Shown here piece by piece: positions 1-6,239 of a stretch of 6,239 bases of DNA. Position numbers and translations under genes: made by a program. The DNA is from an uncultured Muribaculaceae bacterium (GTDB taxonomy: Bacteria > Bacteroidota > Bacteroidia > Bacteroidales > Muribaculaceae): positions 1-6,239 of the forward strand of contig CAJGBY010000032.1 of NCBI GenBank assembly GCA_904501735.1, written 5' to 3'. A model generated the notes under the pieces. It made no database searches. It was not told the DNA's origin and was given only the letters and a program-made list of their open reading frames with translations. The stretch's first letter is position 1. The number at the start of each line of letters is the position of its first letter.

Positions 1-54
1 ACTCCTTGATAGGTTTTATGAGCTTTGGTCGGCTCGCGGTAACTATCAAGGGGT
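1..54. repeat. Inverted repeat in the leader before hsdR (possible terminator or attenuator hairpin)
   Basis: Arms at 1-12 and 43-54 are complementary over 12 positions. Nine consecutive perfect pairs lie at 4-12 with 43-51 (CCTTGATAG and CTATCAAGG); the outer pairs are one G-T wobble and two Watson-Crick pairs. The 30-base interior holds a smaller GAGC/GCTC stem at 20-23 and 32-35. The sequence just after the right arm is T-rich (TTCTTTGCTTTT, 54-65). As RNA this could be a terminator of an upstream gene or an attenuator of the hsd operon. The long interior and interrupted T-run make it a poor classical terminator, and an operator or the edge of a mobile element cannot be excluded. The outer arm touches the window edge, so the stem may be longer. 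Confidence 0.45.
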
Positions 55-72
55 TCTTTGCTTTTAGCAGAT

Positions 73-2889
73 ATGACAACACAAAGCGAAGCTGCATTAG
101 AAAATGGTCTGATAAAGACCTTGCAAAATATGAGTTATGAGTTCGTTGAAATTCGTGAAGAAAGCAATATGCTTGCTAACTTCAAGACTCAACTTGAAAA
201 GCATAACCAAAAAGAACTTGCGAAATACAATCGCACTCAATTTACAGATAAGGAATTCGAAAAAATCCTCATTCACTTAGAGGGTGGAACTCGTTTTGAT
301 AAAGCAAAGAAACTCCGTGATCTTTATCCCCTCGAAACTGAAGACGGAGAACGAATTTGGGTAGAGTTTCTAAATCGTAACCAATGGTGTAAAAACGAAT
401 TTCAAGTTACAAATCAAATAACCGTTGAAGGTCGCAAGAAATGTCGTTATGATGTAACCTTGCTTATCAATGGTTTGCCACTTGTGCAAATCGAATTGAA
501 AAAAAGAGGTATTGAGCTAAAACAAGCATATCAACAAATACAGCGATATCACAAAACTTCTTACCACGGATTATTTGATTACATTCAAATATTTGTAGTT
601 TCAAATGGTGTGAATACACGCTATTTTGCCAACAATCCAAATCAAGGCTATAAGTTCACTTTTAACTGGACTGATGTTTCTAATAATGCATTTAATGACC
701 TTAGCTTATTTGCAGCTGAGTTTTTCGACAAATGTACCCTTGGTAAATTGATAAGCAAATATATTGTAATGCACGAGGGCGACAAATGCTTAATGGTGTT
801 ACGACCTTATCAATTCTATGCCGTTGAAAAGATTCTTGACCGTGTGCAAAATTCCAACAAAGACGGATATATTTGGCACACAACAGGAGCAGGTAAAACC
901 CTTACATCATTTAAGGCGGCTCAATTAGTCTCTGAAATAGACGGAATCGACAAAGTAATGTTTGTTGTTGACCGTCATGACCTTGACACGCAAACACAAT
1001 CAGAATACGAAGCATTTGAACCGGGTGCTGTAGATAATACCGACAACACTTCGGAACTTATCAAACGCCTCAATGGAAACAGCAAAATCATTATTACTAC
1101 AATTCAAAAACTTAACACTGCCGTATCTAAAGACTATTACAGCAATAAACTGCTTTCGGTCAAAGATAAACGCATTGTTATGATTTTTGACGAGTGTCAC
1201 CGTAGCCATTTCGGAGATAGCCATAAGAATATTATGAAATTCTTTACCAATACTCAAATATTTGGCTTTACCGGCACTCCTATATTTGTAGAGAACTCTG
1301 TTGACGGACATACAACCAAAGAAATATTTGGAGACTGTTTACATAAGTATCTTATCAAAGATGCTATTGCTGATGAAAATGTACTCGGTTTCTTGGTTGA
1401 ATATTATACCGGCAATGTGTCTGCCGAATATGATGAAGAGGGACGAATGACTGAAATTGCTCAGTTTATTCTTAACAATTTCAACAAATCAACATTCGAC
1501 GGAGAATATGACGCACTATTTGCTGTGCAGTCTGTTCCTATGTTGATTAAATATTACAAGATTTTCAAGAGCCTTAACCCTCAAATAAAGATTAGTGCAG
1601 TATTTACTTACGGACAAAACATTAATCAAGATGACGCATACACAGGTATGAATAAAGGCTTTGAAAACGACAAAGTTCAAGCCGATGAGTTGCAAGCCAT
1701 AATGGACGATTACAACAAAATGTATGGCACAGCTTTCACCACTGAAAATTTCAGTGCTTATTACGATGACATAAATCTTCGTATGAAAAAGAAAAAGCCT
1801 GATATGCAACCTCTTGACCTTTGCCTTGTGGTGGGTATGTTCCTAACAGGTTTCGACTCTAAAAAGTTGAACACTCTATATGTCGATAAGAAACTTGAAT
1901 ATCACGGATTGTTACAAGCATTCAGTCGTACAAATCGCGTGCTTAACGAGAAGAAACGCTTTGGTAAAATCGTTTGCTTCCGAAATCTTAAAGACAATGT
2001 AGATACTTCGATAAAGCTATTTAGCAATAACTGCCCAATAGAAGATATTTTGCGTGAGCCTTTTGATAAGGTAAAAAAAGAACTTAACGACTTGACTATT
2101 GAGTTTTTGAAGAAATACCCAAAACCTCAATTTGTTGACACTTTGCAAAGCGAATATGACAAGCGTGATTTCGTTATAGCGTTCCGTGAAATCATCAAGA
2201 AACAGGCTGAAATTCAAATCTACGAGGAATATAATCCCGAAGATTCAAGCCTATATATGACCGAACAGGAATTTAATGATTTCAAGAGTAAATATCTTGA
2301 TATTGCATTGGGCGTTGTTACTCCTGAACAGCCAACAGGAGTTGCTGCTGAACCACAAGAACCATACGGAGAACCTAAAACTCTCGAAGATATCGACTTC
2401 TGCCTGGAACTACTCCATAGTGATGTTATCAATGTAGCTTATATTCTTGCTCTTATTGCTGACCTTAATCCGTCAAGCGATGATTACCAAGTTAAACGCC
2501 AAAACATCATTGATACAATGATTAACGATGCAGAAATGCGTAACAAAGCAAAACTCATCGACGGCTTCATTCAACAAAACGTGGACGATGACCGAGAAAA
2601 CTTTGAGCGTGCTAAAGCTGATGGTTCTATGGACTTGGAAGCAAAGCTTAATGCTTATGTTAAAGAAAAGCGAGAAAGAGCAATTAAAGATCTTTCGGAA
2701 ACCGAAAATATTCCTGTCGATGTACTCGCACGCTACTTAGCTGAATACGACTATTTGCAAAAGCATAAGCCCGAAATTATTCAGGAAGCAGTTGCTGAGC
2801 AACATCTTGGTCTTATCAAAACAAGAAAAGCTATAAAACGAGTTACCGAACAATTAATGTCAATTATTAACACATTCTCTTGGGAATAA
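73..2889 (+). CDS. hsdR: Type I restriction enzyme R subunit (HsdR)
   Basis: This is the motor and nuclease subunit of a type I restriction enzyme: it joins the HsdM-HsdS complex, hydrolyses ATP, reels in DNA and cuts it. With the ATG at 73 it has 938 residues, close to the roughly 1000 usual for the family. The N-terminal RecB-like nuclease domain (about 10-200) shows D127, then E141-L-K143, then Q155xxxY159, all intact. Two helicase domains follow: Walker A GAGKT (272-276), DECH box (373-376), TGTP (400-403), and motif VI QAFSRTNR (615-622). The last 250 residues are a helical, charged C-terminal region of the kind that contacts the methylase core. The frame is also open from a TTG at 58, which has AAGGGG four bases upstream. 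The ATG is preferred because MTTQSEAALENGLI is a typical HsdR beginning. hsdM follows after 14 bases. Confidence 0.97.
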   Translation: MTTQSEAALENGLIKTLQNMSYEFVEIREESNMLANFKTQLEKHNQKELAKYNRTQFTDKEFEKILIHLEGGTRFDKAKKLRDLYPLETEDGERIWVEFLNRNQWCKNEFQVTNQITVEGRKKCRYDVTLLINGLPLVQIELKKRGIELKQAYQQIQRYHKTSYHGLFDYIQIFVVSNGVNTRYFANNPNQGYKFTFNWTDVSNNAFNDLSLFAAEFFDKCTLGKLISKYIVMHEGDKCLMVLRPYQFYAVEKILDRVQNSNKDGYIWHTTGAGKTLTSFKAAQLVSEIDGIDKVMFVVDRHDLDTQTQSEYEAFEPGAVDNTDNTSELIKRLNGNSKIIITTIQKLNTAVSKDYYSNKLLSVKDKRIVMIFDECHRSHFGDSHKNIMKFFTNTQIFGFTGTPIFVENSVDGHTTKEIFGDCLHKYLIKDAIADENVLGFLVEYYTGNVSAEYDEEGRMTEIAQFILNNFNKSTFDGEYDALFAVQSVPMLIKYYKIFKSLNPQIKISAVFTYGQNINQDDAYTGMNKGFENDKVQADELQAIMDDYNKMYGTAFTTENFSAYYDDINLRMKKKKPDMQPLDLCLVVGMFLTGFDSKKLNTLYVDKKLEYHGLLQAFSRTNRVLNEKKRFGKIVCFRNLKDNVDTSIKLFSNNCPIEDILREPFDKVKKELNDLTIEFLKKYPKPQFVDTLQSEYDKRDFVIAFREIIKKQAEIQIYEEYNPEDSSLYMTEQEFNDFKSKYLDIALGVVTPEQPTGVAAEPQEPYGEPKTLEDIDFCLELLHSDVINVAYILALIADLNPSSDDYQVKRQNIIDTMINDAEMRNKAKLIDGFIQQNVDDDRENFERAKADGSMDLEAKLNAYVKEKRERAIKDLSETENIPVDVLARYLAEYDYLQKHKPEIIQEAVAEQHLGLIKTRKAIKRVTEQLMSIINTFSWE

Positions 2890-2903
2890 AATACTACAAT
2901 AAT

Positions 2904-4460
2904 ATGAGCGAAGAACTTCAACAAAAATTACGCAACCAACTTTGGACTGTTGCTAATACTTTAAGAGGAAATATGTCAGCCGGTGAGTTTATGTACTTCT
3001 CACTTGGCTTCATCTTTTATAAATACCTGTCTGAAAAAATAGAGCATTTTGCTGATAATGCTTTGGTTGATGACGAAATCACTTTCAAGGAACTTTGGAA
3101 AATTACCGACGATGAAGATTATCTCGAGCTTCAAGAGGAAGTAAAAAATCAATGTCTTGAATCTATAGGGTATTTCATTGAACCTGAATTTTTGTTTTCT
3201 TCGGTTATTGCTTTAATCAAGAAGAAAGAAACGATTCTTCCTATCCTTGAACGCTCTTTGAAACGCATTGAAGATAGTACTCTCGGTCAAGATAGTGAAG
3301 AAGATTTTGGTGGACTCTTCTCTGATATAGACCTCGCTTCTCCTAAACTCGGAAAGACTACTGACGATAAGAACACTCTTATAAGTAATGTACTTCTCGC
3401 TCTTGATGAAATTGAATTCGGTGTAGATGCAGCTCAAGAAATCGATATTCTTGGTGATGCATACGAATATATGATTAGCCAATTTGCAGCTGGTGCAGGC
3501 AAAAAGGCTGGAGAATTCTACACACCTCAAGAAGTAAGCCAAATCCTTGCTGACATTGTAACAACAGGCAAGACTCGTTTACGCAATGTTTACGACCCTA
3601 CTTGTGGGAGTGGTTCATTGCTTATTCGTGCTGCTCGTAATGGTAAGGCTGAAGATATTTATGGTCAAGAAAAGAACCCAACTACATTCAATCTTTGTAG
3701 AATGAATATGTTGCTTCATGGCATCAAGTTCAATAACTTCCGTATCGAAAATAATGACACTCTTGAACATGATGAATTTGGAGATATGCAATTTGACGCA
3801 GTACTAGCAAACCCTCCTTTCTCTGCAGAATGGACTGCTGATGCTAAATTCAACAACGATGACCGTTTCAGCAAACCTGGCAAACTTGCTCCTAAGAGCA
3901 AAGCCGATTATGCTTTTATTCTTCACATGGTACATCACCTTAATGAAGGTGGTACTATGGCATGTGTTGCTCCTCACGGAGTTTTGTTCCGTGGATCAGC
4001 AGAGGGAACAATCCGTCAATTCCTTATCGAAAAGAAAAACTATATTGACGCAATCATTGGCTTGCCTGCAAATATCTTCTACGGAACTTCTATCCCTACT
4101 TGTATTCTTGTTCTCAAGAAGTGTCGTCAGGCTGATGATAACATTCTATTCATTGACGCAAGCAAGGAGTTTGAAAAGGTTAAAACTCAAAACAAACTTC
4201 GTCCAGAACACATCGAAAAGATTGTTACTACATATCGTGAACGCAAGGAAATCGAAAAGTATAGTCATTGTGCCTCTCTTGATGAAATCAAAGAGAATGA
4301 CTATAACTTGAATATTCCTCGATATGTTGATACCTTTGAGGAAGAGGAAGAAATCGACATAAAGGCTGTAATGGCTGAAATCAAGTCACTCGAAGCTCAG
4401 CGTGCTGAACTTGACGCTCAAATCGATGTTTACTTGAAAGAACTCGGATTGGTGGACTAA
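2904..4460 (+). CDS. hsdM: Type I modification methyltransferase subunit (HsdM)
   Basis: HsdM is the S-adenosylmethionine-dependent N6-adenine methyltransferase subunit, which normally acts as two copies with one HsdS and is also needed for restriction. The protein has 518 residues, a normal length. The helical N-terminal domain (about 1-150) begins MSEELQQKLRNQLW, typical of the family. GEFYTP (203-208) precedes the catalytic domain. The SAM-binding motif I is DPTCGSGS (231-238) and the catalytic motif IV is NPPF (303-306), both intact. The C-terminus has an acidic run of glutamates (about 479-483) and then a predicted coiled coil (about 485-512) suited to packing against HsdS. The ATG at 2904 is chosen over the in-frame TTG at 2880, which lies inside the end of hsdR. 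There is no clear Shine-Dalgarno sequence, as is usual in Bacteroidota. Arginine codons are almost all CGT/CGC, unlike hsdS. Confidence 0.97.
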   Translation: MSEELQQKLRNQLWTVANTLRGNMSAGEFMYFSLGFIFYKYLSEKIEHFADNALVDDEITFKELWKITDDEDYLELQEEVKNQCLESIGYFIEPEFLFSSVIALIKKKETILPILERSLKRIEDSTLGQDSEEDFGGLFSDIDLASPKLGKTTDDKNTLISNVLLALDEIEFGVDAAQEIDILGDAYEYMISQFAAGAGKKAGEFYTPQEVSQILADIVTTGKTRLRNVYDPTCGSGSLLIRAARNGKAEDIYGQEKNPTTFNLCRMNMLLHGIKFNNFRIENNDTLEHDEFGDMQFDAVLANPPFSAEWTADAKFNNDDRFSKPGKLAPKSKADYAFILHMVHHLNEGGTMACVAPHGVLFRGSAEGTIRQFLIEKKNYIDAIIGLPANIFYGTSIPTCILVLKKCRQADDNILFIDASKEFEKVKTQNKLRPEHIEKIVTTYRERKEIEKYSHCASLDEIKENDYNLNIPRYVDTFEEEEEIDIKAVMAEIKSLEAQRAELDAQIDVYLKELGLVD

Positions 4461-4475
4461 TTTACGCAAAAGGTT

Positions 4476-5576
4476 ATGGCAGAAAATATGACATTGGCAA
4501 ATAATAGTGATTTCAGTAGTTGGATATCACAATTAAAAAAAGATATACGAACTGCTCAAATAAAAGCAGCAATAAGAGTTAATTCAGAGTTATTGCGTCT
4601 CTATTGGCGTATGGGTGCTGATATTTGTGAAAAACAAAAAACAGCTTCATGGGGCGATGGCTGGCTCAAAGAATTAAGCCGTGAGCTAATTATGGAATTT
4701 CCCGACATGAAAGGTTTTTCATATCGCAATTTAAAATACATCAGACAGTGGCATCAGTTTTATAATCAACATATTATAATTGGGCAACAGCTTGTTGCCC
4801 AATTAGGCAATGAAAACGGGCAGCAACTTGTTGCCCCAATTGACGAAGAAACTTTCTTCTCTGTTCCTTGGGGACATCACCTTTACATTCTATCTCAATG
4901 TAAAGATATTGATAAGGCTGTTTTCTATCTCAATAAGACCATTGAACTTGGGTGGAGCCGTTCTGTATTGCTGAATTTCCTCGATACCGACCTATACGAG
5001 CGACAAGGAAAAGCTGTATCAAATTTTGACAGACTTTTAGCCAATCCACAAAGTGACTTGGCTAAACAAACATTAAAAGACCCTTATAACTTTGATTTTC
5101 TCACCCTTGATGCAGACTATCGCGAACGAGAGTTAGAAAATGGTCTAACACAAAATATCACTCGTTTTTTGTTGGAACTCGGTACTGGTTTTGCTTTTGT
5201 AGGGCGTCAAGTGCCTTTAGTTATTGGCGACGATACGGTATATCCTGATTTGCTGTTCTACCACTTGGAACTAAAATGCTATATTGTGATTGAACTGAAA
5301 GTAGATAAGTTCAAAGGAGAGCATTTAGGTCAATTAGGATTGTATGTGAGTGCAGTCAATCATCTAAAGAAAAAGCCTACTGACAACCCTACGATTGGGT
5401 TGCTGATTTGCAAAACCAAAAACAATGTAATGGCACAATACGCTCTTGAAGCGACAAATCAACCGATAGGTATTTCAGAATATCAATTATCTCAACTTAT
5501 GCCAGATAATGTTAAGAGTCAGTTGCCTACCATTGAAGATATTGAGGCTACACTTTCTGACAACGACAATAAATAA
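4476..5576 (+). CDS. DUF1016/YhcG-like PD-(D/E)XK nuclease-domain protein within the hsd operon
   Basis: This 366-residue protein has the two-part build of the DUF1016 (YhcG) family. The N-terminal helical domain (about 11-97) includes the RLYWRMGADI and GFSYRNLKYIRQWHQFY segments. A linker with a duplicated GQQLVA unit follows (103-125), then FFSVPWGHHLYIL (127-139) and a GWSRSVLLNFL helix. The C-terminal PD-(D/E)XK nuclease fold has P257-D258, E273-L-K275 and a downstream Q286, so the catalytic set looks complete. Members are often found beside type I restriction genes, but their exact task is not established; DNA cleavage or processing linked to the restriction complex is inference. The gene lies 15 bases after hsdM and 11 before hsdS, so it is almost surely co-transcribed. 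An alternative ATG at 4488 would shorten it by four residues. It is not an HsdS fragment: no target-recognition domain is seen. Confidence 0.9.
   Translation: MAENMTLANNSDFSSWISQLKKDIRTAQIKAAIRVNSELLRLYWRMGADICEKQKTASWGDGWLKELSRELIMEFPDMKGFSYRNLKYIRQWHQFYNQHIIIGQQLVAQLGNENGQQLVAPIDEETFFSVPWGHHLYILSQCKDIDKAVFYLNKTIELGWSRSVLLNFLDTDLYERQGKAVSNFDRLLANPQSDLAKQTLKDPYNFDFLTLDADYRERELENGLTQNITRFLLELGTGFAFVGRQVPLVIGDDTVYPDLLFYHLELKCYIVIELKVDKFKGEHLGQLGLYVSAVNHLKKKPTDNPTIGLLICKTKNNVMAQYALEATNQPIGISEYQLSQLMPDNVKSQLPTIEDIEATLSDNDNK
4777..4805. repeat. Perfect palindrome with 13-bp arms inside the DUF1016 gene
   Basis: Arms 4777-4789 and 4793-4805 are exact reverse complements (TAATTGGGCAACA and TGTTGCCCAATTA) separated by only GCT. 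In the mRNA or single-stranded DNA this would make a strong hairpin. It encodes residues around GQQLVAQL in the linker between the two protein domains. The palindrome is far longer than expected by chance in coding DNA, and part of it is repeated just downstream. Confidence 0.9.
4782..4850 (+). repeat. 36-bp in-frame tandem duplication (GQQLVA units)
   Basis: Copy 1 (4782-4817) encodes GQQLVAQLGNEN and copy 2 (4818-4850, 33 bases) encodes GQQLVAPIDEE. Within the shared GQQLVA the only differences are CAA-CAG against CAG-CAA, both silent. After that, copy 2 has an extra C (CCCC at 4834-4837 against CCC at 4798-4800). DNA similarity (CCAATT) therefore continues while the reading frame shifts by one, and the peptides diverge. 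Copy 2 also folds: 4818-4825 pairs with 4829-4836 through eight pairs, one a G-T wobble. The length of this linker may vary between relatives by copy number. Confidence 0.8.
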
Positions 5577-5579
5577 AGC

Positions 5580-5583
5580 AGGA
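5580..5583 (+). promoter_or_regulatory. Shine-Dalgarno-like AGGA before hsdS
   Basis: AGGA lies four bases before the ATG at 5588, in the 11-base gap after the DUF1016 stop codon. It supports the chosen hsdS start. The spacing is short and Bacteroidota rely little on such sites, so its real contribution is uncertain. Confidence 0.35.
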
Positions 5584-5587
5584 CACT

Positions 5588-6239
5588 ATGGCAACAAATA
5601 ACAATAATAAAATCCTCAATGTACCCAATTTGAGATTTCCTGAGTTCTCGGAAGATTGGGTACAATACAACTGTTCTGATTTGCTTGAATTTTATTCAAC
5701 AAACTCTCTATCATGGGAACTGTTGGACTATGAGAATAGTGAACTATTAAATTTACATTATGGTTTAATTCATGTTGGATTACCAACTCTTGTTAATATC
5801 AAACAAAACAATCTACCCTCAATTAAGCCCGAATTTCAGCCTAAAAATTATACTATATGTAAAAATGGAGATGTAGCATTTGCCGACGCTTCCGAAGATA
5901 CAAATGAAGTCGCAAAGCCTATTGAATTTTATGATTGCTCGGACAAACAAATAGTGTGTGGATTGCACACTATTCATGGCAGAGACAAACTAAATGCTAC
6001 TGAAGTAGGATTTAAGGGATATGCCTTTTCGTCTACGCCGTTTCATCATAAAATTAGACGATTAGCTCAAGGCTCTAAAATATACTCAATTAGTTCAAAA
6101 AACTTTGCTGAAGTAACTCTTGGAGTACCAACAAAAAAGGAACAACGAAAGATTGTTGATTTGCTATCAAAAATAGATGAACGCATTGCAACTCAAAACA
6201 AGATAATTGAGGATTTGAAAAAATTAAAGGTCGCAATTA
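5588..6239 (+). CDS. hsdS: Type I restriction specificity subunit (HsdS), 5' part, cut by window end
   Basis: HsdS reads the DNA target: each of its two target-recognition domains binds one half of a bipartite site, and conserved helices space them and bind HsdM. Translation from the ATG at 5588 gives 217 open codons with no stop before the window edge. Residues 12-24 (VPNLRFPEFSEDW) are the typical start of Bacteroidales-type HsdS proteins. About 25-180 is the first, variable recognition domain, and 182-215 (from KKEQRKIVDLL to IIEDLKKLK) is the central conserved coiled helix. A full HsdS has about 400 residues, so a second domain is expected outside. A single-domain half-HsdS cannot be excluded. 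The N-terminus is asparagine-rich (NNNN, 4-7). Five of its six arginines use AGA or CGA, against three of nineteen in hsdM, which suggests a different origin or exchange of this gene. Confidence 0.93.
   Translation, partial: MATNNNNKILNVPNLRFPEFSEDWVQYNCSDLLEFYSTNSLSWELLDYENSELLNLHYGLIHVGLPTLVNIKQNNLPSIKPEFQPKNYTICKNGDVAFADASEDTNEVAKPIEFYDCSDKQIVCGLHTIHGRDKLNATEVGFKGYAFSSTPFHHKIRRLAQGSKIYSISSKNFAEVTLGVPTKKEQRKIVDLLSKIDERIATQNKIIEDLKKLKVAI
5620..5664. repeat. Inverted repeat (10-bp perfect arms) at the 5' end of hsdS
   Basis: TGTACCCAAT at 5620-5629 is the exact reverse complement of ATTGGGTACA at 5655-5664. The 25-base interior contains a further TTCC (5637-5640) and GGAA (5650-5653) pair, so a two-part stem is possible. 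It lies 32 bases after the start codon and covers the conserved VPNLRFPEFSEDWVQ coding segment. It could form an mRNA hairpin early in the gene, or belong to a recombination site, since 5' conserved regions of hsdS are where exchange between specificity genes happens in some Bacteroidales. The function is not shown by the sequence. Confidence 0.6.

Larger units (their letters stand above)
73..6239 (+). other. Type I restriction-modification operon (hsdR-hsdM-DUF1016-hsdS, incomplete at right)
   Basis: Four consecutive same-strand genes are separated by 14, 15 and 11 bases, with no terminator-like hairpin in the gaps, so a single transcript is likely. Gene order is R, M, accessory nuclease, S. 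No promoter is recognisable in the 72 bases before hsdR; it probably lies left of the window. No methylation site can be read from the sequence, because the recognition domain is not one whose target can be inferred by eye and the second domain is missing. Confidence 0.85.

Noticed and set aside
1..57. Possible tRNA remnant or att site (GGTTC-like string near 52-56)
   Set aside because: No cloverleaf, anticodon stem or CCA-type end can be drawn; the pairing is one long stem with a big interior.
24..60. Bacteroides-type promoter (TTTG at 24-27 and TTTG at 57-60)
   Set aside because: The second element lacks the TA of TAnnTTTG, the spacing is too long, and transcription would start almost on the hsdR ATG.
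2..67. Open frame reading LLDRFYELWSARGNY... and ending at TAG 65-67, as the tail of an upstream gene
   Set aside because: Only 21 codons are visible, it overlaps the inverted repeat, and frame 3 and parts of the minus strand are equally open here. No family is recognised, so a partial gene cannot be supported without more left-hand sequence.
499..505. A7 tract next to the ELK nuclease motif of hsdR as a phase-variation switch
   Set aside because: Seven adenines are common in AT-rich genes encoding Lys-Lys, and the gene is in frame. There is no sign of on/off variation.
2880..2903. TTG start for hsdM at 2880 giving an overlap with hsdR
   Set aside because: The ATG at 2904 gives the standard HsdM beginning. 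The extra eight residues are unlike the family and lie over the hsdR stop region.
2890..2903. Terminator or regulatory site in the gap between hsdR and hsdM
   Set aside because: The 14-base AT-rich gap has no inverted repeat or T-run. It is an ordinary operon spacer.
3841..4311. 156-codon + strand open frame inside hsdM, in another frame
   Set aside because: It overlaps the catalytic part of hsdM completely, shows no recognisable domain, and is a by-product of hsdM codon use.

Overview
The window holds most of a type I restriction-modification (hsd) operon, with all genes on the + strand. It is AT-rich, with intergenic gaps of only 11-15 bases and mostly without strong Shine-Dalgarno sequences. 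Together with the protein style (an HsdS starting with a VPNLRFPEF-type segment, and a DUF1016 nuclease gene between hsdM and hsdS), this suggests a Bacteroidota host, probably Bacteroidales. That assignment is inference; no taxonomic marker gene is present.

Layout: 1-72 is a short leader with a long inverted repeat (arms 1-12 and 43-54) followed by a T-rich stretch. 73-2889 is hsdR, the ATP-dependent translocase/nuclease subunit. 2904-4460 is hsdM, the N6-adenine methyltransferase subunit. 4476-5576 encodes a DUF1016/YhcG-like protein with a C-terminal PD-(D/E)XK nuclease fold. 5588 to the right edge is the first 217 codons of hsdS, the DNA-specificity subunit, covering one target-recognition domain and the central conserved helix; the gene runs out of the window.

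How they work together: HsdM and HsdS should form the modification enzyme that methylates an asymmetric bipartite site. Adding HsdR gives the complex that translocates DNA and cuts unmethylated molecules. All motifs inspected in HsdR and HsdM are intact, so the system looks functional as far as it can be seen. The DUF1016 protein is the unexplained partner. It has its own intact nuclease motif and is locked into the operon between M and S, which suggests an accessory role in defence or in handling the restriction complex, but this is not proven.

The most interesting non-genic structure is a 36-bp in-frame tandem duplication inside the DUF1016 gene. Each copy carries a hairpin-forming palindrome, and the first palindrome is perfect, with 13-bp arms. 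A second hairpin-capable inverted repeat lies just inside the 5' end of hsdS. Arginine codon use shifts strongly between hsdM and hsdS, consistent with a mosaic or exchanged specificity gene.
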